Positions 55,906 through 64,000 of a DNA stretch of 64,000 nucleotides are shown in pieces. Origin of the DNA: Betaproteobacteria bacterium SCN1 (lineage in GTDB: Bacteria; Pseudomonadota; Gammaproteobacteria; Burkholderiales; Thiobacillaceae). Position numbers and translations under genes: made by a program. Positions within the stretch are counted from its first letter, which is position 1, and the number at the start of each line of letters is the position of its first letter. The DNA lies in NCBI GenBank assembly GCA_008923315.1, contig WBSF01000003.1, forward strand, positions 62,001 through 126,000, read 5' to 3'. A model generated the notes under the pieces. The model ran no database searches, was not told the origin of the DNA, and saw nothing but the letters and a program-made list of their open reading frames with translations.

Positions 55906-57177
55906 ATGAATGTTTCCCGCAGCCTGACGGACTGGCTGATCCGTCTGGAGGGCCGCCATCCCCAGCAGATCGAACTGGGACTGGAGCGTGTGCAGCGTGT
56001 CGCCGACGCGCTGGCGTGCGAGCCGCATTTCCCCCTCATTACCGTGGGCGGCACCAACGGCAAGGGCTCCACCTGCGCCTACCTGGAGGCCATCCTGCGT
56101 GCCGCGGGCTATCGCACGGGCCTGTATACCTCACCGCATCTGCTGCGTTACAACGAGCGCGTGCGCATCGCAGGGCGCGAAGTCGGCGATGCGGCGCTGG
56201 TCGAGGCGTTCGAGGCGGTCGAAGCGGCGCGCGGCGACGTCTCGCTCACGTATTTCGAGTTCGGCACGCTGGCCGCGATGATGCAGTTCGTATCGGCCGG
56301 CGTCGACGTTGCGGTCATGGAGGTTGGCCTGGGCGGCCGGCTCGATGCCGTGAACCTGTGGGATGCCGATGTTGCCATCGTCACCGGCGTCGATCTCGAC
56401 CACCAGGAGTATCTCGGCGATACGCGCGAAGCCATCGGCTATGAAAAGGCCGGCATTTTCCGGGCGGGCCGCCCGGCAGTCTGCGCCGATCCCGACCCGC
56501 CCGCGCGGCTGATCGCGCAGGCGCACGCCGTTGGCGCCGATCTGCTCCGTTTCGGCGCCGATTTCGTCGCCGAAACGCACGACGGACATTGGGACTGGCA
56601 CGGCCGCAACCATGCCTGGACGGCACTGCCGCTGCCCGGCATGCGCGGCGCCTATCAGGTGCGCAATGCAGCGGGCGCGCTCGCCGCACTGGCCGCGCTG
56701 GCCCCCCGCCTGCCTGTGGGCGAGGCGGCGATCCGGACCGGGCTGGCGTCGGCCTGTGCCGCCGGGCGCTTTCAGCAGATCGGCCAGCGGCCGGACATCA
56801 TCGTCGACGTGGCCCACAATCCCGAGGCGGCGCGTGCGCTGGCGAGCGTGCTGGCGGAATCGCCCGTGCGCGGCCGTACCCTGGCCGTGGTGGGCATGCT
56901 GGCCGACAAGGATGTCGCCGGCGTGATCGAGGCGCTCCGCTCCGGCGTGGCTGCCTGGTGGACCTGCACGCCCCCGTCGCCGCGTGCGCGCGACGCCGCG
57001 ACGCTGGCGGACAGCGTGCGCGACCTGGTACCCGGCGCGGTCGTGCAGGCGGCCGGCAGCCCCGCCGAAGCGCTCGAAGCGGCACGGAGCGCGGCGGGGG
57101 AAGATGATAGAATCGTCGCCTTCGGTTCGTTCTATACCGTCGCAGCCGTCCTCGACCATGCCGCCCCCCAGTCATGA
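55906..57177 (+). CDS. folC: Folylpolyglutamate/dihydrofolate synthase
   Basis: The protein is 423 aa from ATG 55906, which gives the usual SLTDWLIRLEGRHPQQIELG start; a GTG at 55861 overlapping the accD stop would add 15 residues. The P-loop is TVGGTNGKGSTCAYLE. Mur-ligase-family features follow: GLYTSPHLLRYNERV, EVGLGGRLDAVN, IVDVAHNPEAARAL. It adds Glu to dihydropteroate and folates. Its end overlaps dedD by 20 bp. Confidence 0.95.
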   Translation: MNVSRSLTDWLIRLEGRHPQQIELGLERVQRVADALACEPHFPLITVGGTNGKGSTCAYLEAILRAAGYRTGLYTSPHLLRYNERVRIAGREVGDAALVEAFEAVEAARGDVSLTYFEFGTLAAMMQFVSAGVDVAVMEVGLGGRLDAVNLWDADVAIVTGVDLDHQEYLGDTREAIGYEKAGIFRAGRPAVCADPDPPARLIAQAHAVGADLLRFGADFVAETHDGHWDWHGRNHAWTALPLPGMRGAYQVRNAAGALAALAALAPRLPVGEAAIRTGLASACAAGRFQQIGQRPDIIVDVAHNPEAARALASVLAESPVRGRTLAVVGMLADKDVAGVIEALRSGVAAWWTCTPPSPRARDAATLADSVRDLVPGAVVQAAGSPAEALEAARSAAGEDDRIVAFGSFYTVAAVLDHAAPQS

Positions 57178-57823
57178 ACAAGACATCAAGCGCCGCGCGC
57201 GGCGCCGATTGATCGGCGCGGTCGCGCTGACGCTGGTGGCCGTGATCGTGCTGCCCCTGCTGTTGGAAGACGAACCGCCGCCGACCAGCTCGCTGGCTGT
57301 GAAGATGGCCGCGGCCCCGCCCGCCGCGACGTCCGAGCCGTCCACCGCCTTGCCCGTGCCCACAGCGCAGGCCGTCGCGCCCGTGCCCGAGGATGCCGCC
57401 GAAACCCCGCGCACGATGGTTGCGCCGGCTCCGGTCAAGGCCGAACCGCCGGCAAATCCGGTTGCACCCAAGCCCGTGCAGGACAAACCTGCCCCGGCGC
57501 CCGTCAAACCCGAACCGGCGCCCGTCAAGCCGGCTCCCAAACCTGTCCCACCCCGGCCGGAACCGGCCAAGCCGGCAGTGGCCCAGCCCGCCGCCAAACC
57601 GGCTGAAGCGGCTTTTGTCGTGCAGCTTGCGGCGCTGTCGGATGCGGGCAAGGCCCGCGAACTCGCCGCGCGGGCGGCGCAAACCGGATTGCCGGTCTAT
57701 ACGGATGCGGTCGGCAAGCTGACGCGCGTTCGCATCGGTCCTTACGGCACGCGTGAAGCGGCGGTCGCGGCAGCGGTTAAACTGGCCGAGCACGGCATCA
57801 GCGGGAAGGTCGTCGCCAAATGA
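57158..57823 (+). CDS. SPOR-domain cell division protein (DedD-like)
   Basis: The protein is 221 aa. One membrane helix near 18-36 (LIGAVALTLVAVIVLPLLLE) is followed by a long Pro/Ala/Lys/Val linker. The C-terminal SPOR domain (FVVQLAALSDAGKARELAAR, VRIGPYGTREAAVA) runs from about 150. SPOR domains bind denuded glycan at the septum. The position between folC and cvpA is that of dedD. ATG at 57158 lies 20 bp inside folC. Confidence 0.9.
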   Translation: MPPPSHEQDIKRRARRRLIGAVALTLVAVIVLPLLLEDEPPPTSSLAVKMAAAPPAATSEPSTALPVPTAQAVAPVPEDAAETPRTMVAPAPVKAEPPANPVAPKPVQDKPAPAPVKPEPAPVKPAPKPVPPRPEPAKPAVAQPAAKPAEAAFVVQLAALSDAGKARELAARAAQTGLPVYTDAVGKLTRVRIGPYGTREAAVAAAVKLAEHGISGKVVAK

Positions 57824-58317
57824 ACGCACTCGACATCGTCGTGCTGCTGATTCTCCTGTTTGCCGTGGTGCGCGGCCTGATGCGCGGCCTCGTCGACACG
57901 CTGTTTTCCCTGGCGGCCTGGGTGCTTGCGTTTCTTGTGGGCAAATGGGGCGCCATGTGGGTGGCACCCTGGCTGCCTTTCGGCGCGGACAATCCGGGCG
58001 TGCGCTATTTCGCCGGCTTTGCCGTCGTCTTTCTCGCGGTGCTGATCGGCGTGCTGCTGCTCGGGCATGCGCTTGCCGCCCTGATCAAGGCTGCGGGGCT
58101 GGGCACGGCCGATACCGTGCTGGGCGGCGTGCTCGGACTGGCGAAAGGGCTGGTGATCATCATCGGCCTGACTCTGGCGGCCGGCCTCACCTCGCTGCCG
58201 CGAACCGATTTCTGGCAACAGTCGGCGCTGTCCGGCAATCTGCAGGCCATGGCGCGCGCGGCCTTGCCGCTGATGCCGGCCGACATGGCGAAATACGTGC
58301 GCTTTGAACAAGGATAG
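57820..58317 (+). CDS. cvpA: CvpA family membrane protein
   Basis: The protein is 165 aa with four membrane helices, starting MNALDIVVLLILLFAVVRGL, then RGLVDTLFSLAAWVLAFLVG. It follows the CvpA pattern, named for its need in colicin V production; biochemical role is still unclear. It overlaps the dedD stop by 4 bp and is directly followed by purF, as in many proteobacteria. Confidence 0.93.
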   Translation: MNALDIVVLLILLFAVVRGLMRGLVDTLFSLAAWVLAFLVGKWGAMWVAPWLPFGADNPGVRYFAGFAVVFLAVLIGVLLLGHALAALIKAAGLGTADTVLGGVLGLAKGLVIIIGLTLAAGLTSLPRTDFWQQSALSGNLQAMARAALPLMPADMAKYVRFEQG

Positions 58318-58326
58318 GTGCGGAGT

Positions 58327-59847
58327 ATGTGCGGGGTAATCGGGGTTGTGGCCAACACGGCGGTGAACCAGCTTCTGTATGACGGGCTGATGGTTCTGCA
58401 GCATCGCGGCCAGGACGCGGCCGGCATCGTCACGGCGGAGGACAGCCGTTTCCATATGCACAAGGGGCAGGGGCTGGCGCGCGACGTGTTCCGCACGCGC
58501 GACATGCGCAACCTGCTCGGCAACATGGGCGTCGCGCATGTGCGCTACCCGACGGCCGGCAGCGCGTCGTCGTCGGCCGAGTCGCAGCCTTTCTACGTGA
58601 ACTCGCCCTATGGCATCGTGCTCGGCCACAACGGCAATCTGACCAACACCCACGAACTGAAGGATTCGCTGTTCCGCAGCGATCTGCGGCACGTCAATAC
58701 GAATTCGGATTCCGAAGTGCTGCTCAACGTGCTGGCCCACGAGCTGCACGTGCGCGCCTCGGGCAAACAGCTCGATCTCGATTCGATCTTCGGTGCGGTG
58801 GCCGGCGTGCATGCCCGCTGCCGTGGCGCCTATGCGGTGGTGGCCTTCATCGCCGGCTATGGCCTGCTGGCGTTTCGCGATCCGCACGGCATCCGGCCGC
58901 TGGTGATCGGCGTCAACGAGCAGGCCGTGCCGCACGAGTACATGGTCGCTTCGGAAAGCGTGGCGATCGACGCGCTGGGCTTCCAGATCCTGCGCGACGT
59001 GGCGCCGGGCGAAGCGGTGTTCATCGACTACAACCGGTCGCTGCACAGCCGCGTGTGCAGCGACCGTGCCGTACTCAATCCCTGCATTTTCGAGTACGTC
59101 TACCTCGCACGCCCCGATTCGGTGATGGACGGCGTGTCGGTCTACAGCACGCGACTGGCGATGGGCGTATCGCTGGCGGAGAAGATCAAGCGCGAATTCG
59201 CGCACCTCGATATCGACGTGGTCATTCCAATTCCCGACACCAGCCGTCCGTCCGCCCTGCAGCTGGCGAATCATCTCAACGTGCCGTACCGCGAAGGCTT
59301 CATCAAGAACCGCTACATCGGCCGCACCTTCATCATGCCGGGTCAGGCGCTGCGCAAGAAATCGGTGCGGCAGAAGCTCAATGCCATCGGCGAGGAGTTC
59401 AAGGACAGGAATGTGCTGCTGGTCGACGACTCGATCGTGCGCGGTACCACCAGCCGCGAAATCGTGCAGATGGCGCGCGACGCCGGCGCGAAGCAGGTGT
59501 ACTTCGCCTCGGCATCGCCGCCGGTGCGTTACTCCAATGTCTACGGCATCGACATGCCGACCCGTGACGAACTGATCGCCAACGGCCGGAGCGACGAGGA
59601 CATTGCGCGCGAGATCGGTTGCGATGCCCTGGTCTACCAGGATCTCGACGCCATGGTCGCGGCAGTCAGGGCTGGCAATCCGGCCATCCTCGATTTCGAT
59701 ACCTCGTGTTTCGACGGGCGCTACATCACCGGCGATGTCACGCCGCAGTACCTCGAGTATGTGGAAGCGGTGCGCAATGGCGAGACGCCACCGCCTTCCG
59801 CGCTGTCGACGCAGCAGCTCGACCTGAACCTCGCGACGGGCACTTGA
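58327..59847 (+). CDS. purF: Amidophosphoribosyltransferase
   Basis: The protein is 506 aa. It makes phosphoribosylamine, the first committed step of purine synthesis. Removal of Met exposes catalytic C2 ([14 protein letters not shown]), so there is no propeptide. The glutaminase domain has [18 protein letters not shown] and NSDSEVLLN. The PRPP-binding loop is [21 protein letters not shown] at 58327 lies 9 bp after the cvpA stop. Confidence 0.98.
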   Translation: MCGVIGVVANTAVNQLLYDGLMVLQHRGQDAAGIVTAEDSRFHMHKGQGLARDVFRTRDMRNLLGNMGVAHVRYPTAGSASSSAESQPFYVNSPYGIVLGHNGNLTNTHELKDSLFRSDLRHVNTNSDSEVLLNVLAHELHVRASGKQLDLDSIFGAVAGVHARCRGAYAVVAFIAGYGLLAFRDPHGIRPLVIGVNEQAVPHEYMVASESVAIDALGFQILRDVAPGEAVFIDYNRSLHSRVCSDRAVLNPCIFEYVYLARPDSVMDGVSVYSTRLAMGVSLAEKIKREFAHLDIDVVIPIPDTSRPSALQLANHLNVPYREGFIKNRYIGRTFIMPGQALRKKSVRQKLNAIGEEFKDRNVLLVDDSIVRGTTSREIVQMARDAGAKQVYFASASPPVRYSNVYGIDMPTRDELIANGRSDEDIAREIGCDALVYQDLDAMVAAVRAGNPAILDFDTSCFDGRYITGDVTPQYLEYVEAVRNGETPPPSALSTQQLDLNLATGT

Positions 59848-59939
59848 CCCGTCTTGCAGGCGGGTTCTATAGTGCCCTGGCGCCGATTTGAGTCACAGCT
59901 TGCGGGCGCCTGACAAATGCGGCTAAAGCGTCCGGGATA

Positions 59940-59971
59940 CCCCGAACCGCGCATGCCGTTCGGGGTTTTTC
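59940..59971 (+). terminator. Terminator after purF
   Basis: CCCCGAAC pairs with GTTCGGGG and is followed by TTTTTCATTTT. It lies 93 bp after the purF stop and 17 bp before metZ, so it could also attenuate metZ transcription. Confidence 0.8.
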
Positions 59972-59987
59972 ATTTTCGGGACCGGTC

Positions 59988-61157
59988 ATGAACGACGAAT
60001 ACGATATCGACACGCTGGCGGTGCGCGCCGGCACGGTGCGCAGCCAGTTCAACGAGCATTCCGAGGCAATGTTCCTCACGTCGAGTTTCATGTTCGGCAG
60101 TGCGGCGGAGGCGGCGGCCCGTTTCAAGGGCGAACAGGAAGGGCCGATCTATGCGCGCTTCGCCAACCCCTCGGTCGGCATGATGGAAACGCGGCTCGCA
60201 GCGCTGGAGGGCGCCGAGCGCTGCGTCGCCTTCGCCTCGGGCATGGCCGCAATCCTGGCGACGGTCATGGGGCTGATGCGCGCGGGCGAGCATATCGTCG
60301 CCTCGCGCTCGATCTTCGGTTCGACCGTGCAGTTGTTTTCCAACATTCTTGCCCGTTTCGGCGTCGAGACCACCTATGTTTCACCGACCGATCCCGAGGC
60401 CTGGCGCGCGGCGGCGAGACCGAACACGAAACTCTTCTTCGTCGAGTCGCCGTCCAATCCGCTGACCGAAGTGAGCGACATCCGCGCGCTCGCCGACATC
60501 GCGCACGCCGCCGGCGCCTGGCTTGCAGTGGACAACTGTTTCTGCACGCCCGTGCTGCAGAAGCCGATGGCGCTTGGCGCAGACATCGTCATCCATTCCG
60601 CCACCAAGTATCTGGACGGGCAGGGACGGGTGCTCGGCGGCGCGGTGCTGGGCAGCCGGACACTGATGGAAGGCGTGTTCACTTTTCTGCGCACGGCCGG
60701 CCCCAGCCTGTCGGCTTTCAACGCATGGATCATCTTCAAGGGCATGGAGACGTTGCCGCTGCGCATGGAGGCGCATTCGCGCAATGCGCTGGCGCTTGCG
60801 CAATGGCTGGAGACGCAGCCGCAGGTGGCACGCGTGTATTACCCGGGCCTGCCTTCGCACCCGCAGCATGAACTGGCGATGCGGCAGCAGACAAGCGGTG
60901 GAGGCATCGTCGCCTTCGAGCTCGAGGGCGGCAGGGAGGCGGCCTGGAAGCTGATCGATGCGACGAAGCTGGTTTCGATCACCGCCAATCTGGGCGATAC
61001 GCGCACGACGATCACGCACCCCGCCTCGACCACGCACAGCCGCATGACCGCCGAACAGCGTGCGGAAGCGGGTATCGGCGACGGACTGGTCCGCGTCGCG
61101 GCCGGTCTCGAAGCCGTGGCGGACATTCAGGCCGATCTGGCAAGGGGGCTCGAATGA
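59988..61157 (+). CDS. metZ: O-succinylhomoserine sulfhydrylase
   Basis: The protein is 389 aa. It is a PLP enzyme making homocysteine from O-succinylhomoserine and sulfide. PLP lysine is K207 in HSATKYLDGQGR. YARFANPSVGMMETRLAALE, AFASGMAAIL and ITHPASTTHSRM match MetZ. The location right after purF is the conserved betaproteobacterial one. The stop overlaps the next gene by 4 bp. Confidence 0.94.
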   Translation: MNDEYDIDTLAVRAGTVRSQFNEHSEAMFLTSSFMFGSAAEAAARFKGEQEGPIYARFANPSVGMMETRLAALEGAERCVAFASGMAAILATVMGLMRAGEHIVASRSIFGSTVQLFSNILARFGVETTYVSPTDPEAWRAAARPNTKLFFVESPSNPLTEVSDIRALADIAHAAGAWLAVDNCFCTPVLQKPMALGADIVIHSATKYLDGQGRVLGGAVLGSRTLMEGVFTFLRTAGPSLSAFNAWIIFKGMETLPLRMEAHSRNALALAQWLETQPQVARVYYPGLPSHPQHELAMRQQTSGGGIVAFELEGGREAAWKLIDATKLVSITANLGDTRTTITHPASTTHSRMTAEQRAEAGIGDGLVRVAAGLEAVADIQADLARGLE

Positions 61158-61813
61158 TGCGCGCTCTGGCGCTCGCATGGCTGGTGTGCGCCGGAGTGGC
61201 GCAGGCAGCCGACATGACCGTGCTGCGTTATGTCGATCAGGACCCGGGCGACCCGGCCTATACCACGCGTCTGCTCGTGACTGCCGATTATCTGCGCATG
61301 GACACCGGCGACGATGCCGGCGATTTCGTGCTGCTCGACCGGCGGCACAAGCGTGTGCGCAATGTGATGCGCGACAGTCGCCTGGTCATGGTGTTTGCCC
61401 CGGGCACGGTCCCGGCGCCTTCTGCTGACTGGACGGTGCGTTTCGACGTCGAGCCGGCTGCCGCAGGAACCGAGCGCTATCGCCTGAGCGTGAAGGGCCA
61501 CATGTGCAGTGAGGGAATCGTCGCACCACGCGCCGCGCCGGATGCCGCGCGGGCGCTGGCCGAGCTCAAGGCGGTCCTGGCGGCTACGCAGTACCGGGTA
61601 TGGAAGGATTCGCCGCCGACATTGCGGCATGATTGCGATCTGGCAAATCTGGTGTGGGATTTCGGTGCCCTGCTGGGGCGTGGTCTGCCGCTGGAAGAAC
61701 ACGAATTCAATGGCCGAACGCGTCATTTCGAAACCGAATCGCGTGAACCGGTTCGGCCCGAACTGTTTACGATCCCCCCGGATTTCGCGATGCTCGATGC
61801 GCCGTCCTCATAA
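61154..61813 (+). CDS. Exported hypothetical protein
   Basis: The protein is 219 aa. A signal peptide (ALALAWLVCAGVAQA, then ADMTVLRY) is followed by a beta-rich domain with YLRMDTGDDAGDFVLLDRRH, a pattern like small periplasmic proteins that read out or bind ligands. Cysteines at CSE and HDCD could form a disulfide. I do not recognise the family. ATGA overlap with metZ implies co-transcription. Its end overlaps the oppositely oriented lpxH by 6 bp. Confidence 0.75.
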   Translation: MMRALALAWLVCAGVAQAADMTVLRYVDQDPGDPAYTTRLLVTADYLRMDTGDDAGDFVLLDRRHKRVRNVMRDSRLVMVFAPGTVPAPSADWTVRFDVEPAAAGTERYRLSVKGHMCSEGIVAPRAAPDAARALAELKAVLAATQYRVWKDSPPTLRHDCDLANLVWDFGALLGRGLPLEEHEFNGRTRHFETESREPVRPELFTIPPDFAMLDAPSS

Positions 61814-62551
61814 AGGCGCGACCGCGAGCGTGCACCCCTGCGCGTCGCATACCACGTAGCCCCAGCGCGCGTACCAGTCGGGCAGTACCCAACGTTCGCA
61901 GGTCTGTCCGTCTATCGCGTGATCGTGACGTGCCGGCCGGTGCGTGTGGCCGTGGATCAAACGGCAGACGCCATACGCGCGCAGGCTGTATGCCACCGCC
62001 GCCGTGTTCACGTCCATGATGTCGGCGGACTTGGCCGATTTCGCCGATTCGCTGCCAGCGCGCGCGCGGCCGGCCAGCCAGTTGCGCAGGGCAAAGGGCA
62101 GGGCGCGCAGCAGGCGGATGACCATCGGCCGGCGCACGCGCCGACGAAAGCGTTGATAGGCGAGGTCATCGACGCACAGCGTGTCGCCGTGCATCAGGAG
62201 CGTGCGCGTGCCGTAGAGGTCGATCACGCACGGGTCCGCGATCAGCTGCATGCCGGCTCGGGCCGCGTAGCGTTCGGCCAGCATGAAGTCGCGGTTGCCG
62301 TGCATGAAATAGACGGACGTGCCGGCCGCTGCCAGCTGCCTGAGACGTTGTGCGGTCTCGTGGGCGACGGCTTCGTCGTGATCGTCGCCGATCCAGGCTT
62401 CGAACAGATCGCCAAGAATGTAGAGCGCGTCCGCGCCGGCGACCTCATCCTCCAGGAAACGAAAAAAACGCCCGGTCGCGGCCGGGCGTTCGTCGGTGAG
62501 ATGCAGGTCTGCGACGAAATGGCTGCGACCTGTTTTCCCTGGCGTGTTCAG
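61808..62551 (-). CDS. lpxH: UDP-2,3-diacylglucosamine hydrolase, apparent CTG start
   Basis: The protein is 247 aa if it starts at CTG 62551. It cleaves UDP-2,3-diacylglucosamine to lipid X in lipid A synthesis. Metallophosphoesterase motifs: [45 protein letters not shown] and [12 protein letters not shown]. The first ATG in frame (62305) lies after the first two metal-binding motifs, so it cannot be the true start. No ATG, GTG or TTG exists upstream in frame. CTG overlaps the ppiB stop (CTGA) and has AAGGCGG seven bases before it. Confidence 0.85.
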   Translation of the reverse strand: MNTPGKTGRSHFVADLHLTDERPAATGRFFRFLEDEVAGADALYILGDLFEAWIGDDHDEAVAHETAQRLRQLAAAGTSVYFMHGNRDFMLAERYAARAGMQLIADPCVIDLYGTRTLLMHGDTLCVDDLAYQRFRRRVRRPMVIRLLRALPFALRNWLAGRARAGSESAKSAKSADIMDVNTAAVAYSLRAYGVCRLIHGHTHRPARHDHAIDGQTCERWVLPDWYARWGYVVCDAQGCTLAVAPL

Positions 62552-63039
62552 ACGATTTCCGCCTTTTCGATCACCACGTCTTCCAGCGGCACGTCCTGAT
62601 GGCCGGCGCGGTTGCCGGTCTTGACCTTTCTGATCTTGTCCACTGCCTCGGTGCCTTCGACGACGCGGCCGAAGACGGCGTAGCCGAAGCCCTGCGGCGT
62701 GGGCGAGGAAAAGTTGAGGAAACTGTTGTTGGCGACGTTGATGAAAAACTGCGCCGTTGCGGAATGGGGGTTCGGCGTACGCGCCATGGCAATGGTATAG
62801 GCCTCGTTCTTCAGGCCGTTCGAGGCCTCGTTTTCGACCGCTTCACGGGTCGGTTTCTGCGTCATGCCCGGCTCGAAGCCGCCACCCTGGATCATGAAGC
62901 CGTCGATCACGCGATGAAAGATCGTGCCGTCGAAGAAGCCGTCGCGCACGTACTGGAGGAAATTCTCCACGGTTTTGGGCGCCTTTTCTGCGTCGAGTTC
63001 GAGCGTGATGGTGCCATGATTGGTGGTGAGCTTGACCAT
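62548..63039 (-). CDS. ppiB: Peptidyl-prolyl cis-trans isomerase, cyclophilin type
   Basis: The protein is 163 aa without signal peptide, so cytoplasmic PpiB. Active-site and family motifs: [49 protein letters not shown] and [17 protein letters not shown]. It accelerates prolyl isomerisation during folding. The stop overlaps the lpxH start; a gap of 8 bp separates it from the L,D-transpeptidase gene. Confidence 0.96.
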   Translation of the reverse strand: MVKLTTNHGTITLELDAEKAPKTVENFLQYVRDGFFDGTIFHRVIDGFMIQGGGFEPGMTQKPTREAVENEASNGLKNEAYTIAMARTPNPHSATAQFFINVANNSFLNFSSPTPQGFGYAVFGRVVEGTEAVDKIRKVKTGNRAGHQDVPLEDVVIEKAEIV

Positions 63040-63047
63040 GTGTGTCC

Positions 63048-64000
63048 TTAGAGTGAGGTTTCCTGAACGATCTTCCAGCGGCCGTTCTCGCGGGCCCAGA
63101 ACTGGCGCTTGAGGGTGCGGTCGCTGAGGTTGTTGCTCTGGTAGTCCTGCACGAAACTGACCAGGGCGAAATCGGGACGCTCGGGATAGAGCATGATGTT
63201 GACGCGGGACAGGCCGACCTTGATCCAGGTCTTGGCGGCATTGACCTTCTGTTTGTTGGCGGCAAATCCCTGCAGGTTTTGCCGGCCGGCGCGAAATGAC
63301 GCGCTATAGTTCGCCAGAAGGCGAGGCGTGTCGCGGCTTTCCCAGTCTTCGCGCCATTCGTCGAGTACGGCTGCCAGTTCGTTGCGGCGTGCATCGAGGG
63401 CGTCGTAGGGTACCCAGTCCACCTGCGCGGCGATCACGACCTGGGTCTTGCCGGGCTGGATGTAATCGCCAAGCCGTTTCAGATCCTCGTTCGCCAGCAC
63501 GACACACCCTTCGCTCGCGAGCGGCGCACGGCTGTAGGTGTTGCTGGGGCTGCCATGAATCCATATGCCGTGGCCGTCCCGCCCCTGCCGGACGTCCCAT
63601 TCGTTGGGATACGAGAGCGTGTAGGCCCCGCTGCCGTAGAAGTCGGTCAGTTCGCTGGGCGGCTTGAAGCCGGAAATCGTGTAGATGCCGATCGGGGTGC
63701 GGTTGTCGCCTTCGCGCTGCTTGCCCACGCCGGCCTTGCCGATGGTGACGTAGAAATCGGCGACGCGCACCGGCAGGCCCCCCCGGTTTTCGTAGGCATA
63801 GAGGCGGGAACGGCTGGCATCGACGACCAGAACATTGCGCGCGTCGTCGCTCAGATTGAGCAGATAGGCGGGTACCTTGTCGGCGGGGTCCTCGTCGGTC
63901 AGGGCGCGCACCCGCTGACGGGCTTCCTGCCGAAGGGATTCGAGCTCGGGGCCGTCCGCGACGCTGCCGGCATCGCCGAGCGTGCGAAGCGGTTTCGCGC
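63048..64000 (-). CDS. L,D-transpeptidase (YkuD domain), 5' end outside window
   Basis: At least 317 codons are open to the window edge; an internal GTG at 63911 is one possible start but the frame continues upstream without stop. The YkuD domain has [20 protein letters not shown], then GIWIHGSPS with the catalytic pair completed by SEGCVVL (active Cys). The C-terminal 130 residues look like an NTF2-like/SnoaL domain ([30 protein letters not shown]). It probably makes 3-3 peptidoglycan cross-links or anchors proteins in the periplasm. Confidence 0.88.
   Translation of the reverse strand, partial: AKPLRTLGDAGSVADGPELESLRQEARQRVRALTDEDPADKVPAYLLNLSDDARNVLVVDASRSRLYAYENRGGLPVRVADFYVTIGKAGVGKQREGDNRTPIGIYTISGFKPPSELTDFYGSGAYTLSYPNEWDVRQGRDGHGIWIHGSPSNTYSRAPLASEGCVVLANEDLKRLGDYIQPGKTQVVIAAQVDWVPYDALDARRNELAAVLDEWREDWESRDTPRLLANYSASFRAGRQNLQGFAANKQKVNAAKTWIKVGLSRVNIMLYPERPDFALVSFVQDYQSNNLSDRTLKRQFWARENGRWKIVQETSL

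Noticed and set aside
62461-62495. Hairpin AACGCCCGG...CCGGGCGTT as a terminator
   Set aside because: It lies within the lpxH coding sequence, between conserved motifs FVADLHL and YILGDLF, so termination there would abolish the gene; left as a coding-region palindrome.

Overview
The window is GC-rich, gene-dense chromosomal DNA. Gene content and order point to a betaproteobacterium, possibly near Rhodocyclales or Nitrosomonadales, though I cannot name the genus. The main support is two classic blocks. One is leuC-entericidin-leuD-leuB-asd-fimV-truA-trpF-trpB-trpA-accD-folC-dedD-cvpA-purF-metZ on the + strand. The other is pgsA-tRNA(Gly, Cys, Leu)-rimP-nusA-infB-rbfA-truB-rpsO-pnp on the - strand.

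Region by region: (1) 2-1801: an ankyrin-repeat protein, a coiled-coil periplasmic protein and a small protein. (2) 1761-10682, - strand: a compact type II secretion / type IV pilus hybrid (gspG, gspF, gspE, PilM-, PilN-, PilO- and PilP/GspC-like genes, a lipoprotein secretin, three more pseudopilins). (3) 10827-15400: an accessory patch with a 5'-truncated RHS/YD-repeat gene, a small membrane protein that looks like its immunity partner, and two nested REP-associated tyrosine transposase (RAYT) elements. (4) 15704-20697: a GGDEF-EAL protein, metY, and an AT-richer secreted alpha/beta hydrolase. (5) 20911-26652: tRNA-His/Arg/Pro, folD, a HAD phosphatase, conserved hypotheticals, two tandem Lys/His-rich exported peptides and a two-component system. 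(6) 26742-35367: the pnp to rimP translation/RNA operon. (7) 35470-43855: tRNA-Leu/Cys/Gly, pgsA, uvrC, a tautomerase, a family-5 uracil-DNA glycosylase, bacterioferritin and its ferredoxin, an HDOD protein, a MinD-like ATPase overlapping a diguanylate cyclase, and an MFS transporter. (8) 43894-61157: the leucine/aspartate/tryptophan/fatty acid/folate/purine/methionine block. (9) 61154-64000: a secreted hypothetical, lpxH, ppiB and an L,D-transpeptidase that runs off the window.

Most of the window is core metabolism and information processing. The parts that best repay attention are the RHS C-terminal tip with its overlapping small membrane protein, the RAYT-inside-RAYT insertion with matching terminal inverted repeats, the hybrid secretion cluster, an lpxH that has no ATG/GTG/TTG start, and terminator-like hairpins in the leaders of rimP and of the GGDEF-EAL gene. 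Starts were chosen from ribosome-binding sites, overlaps and family length. No database search was possible, so family names rest on recognised motifs and gene order.
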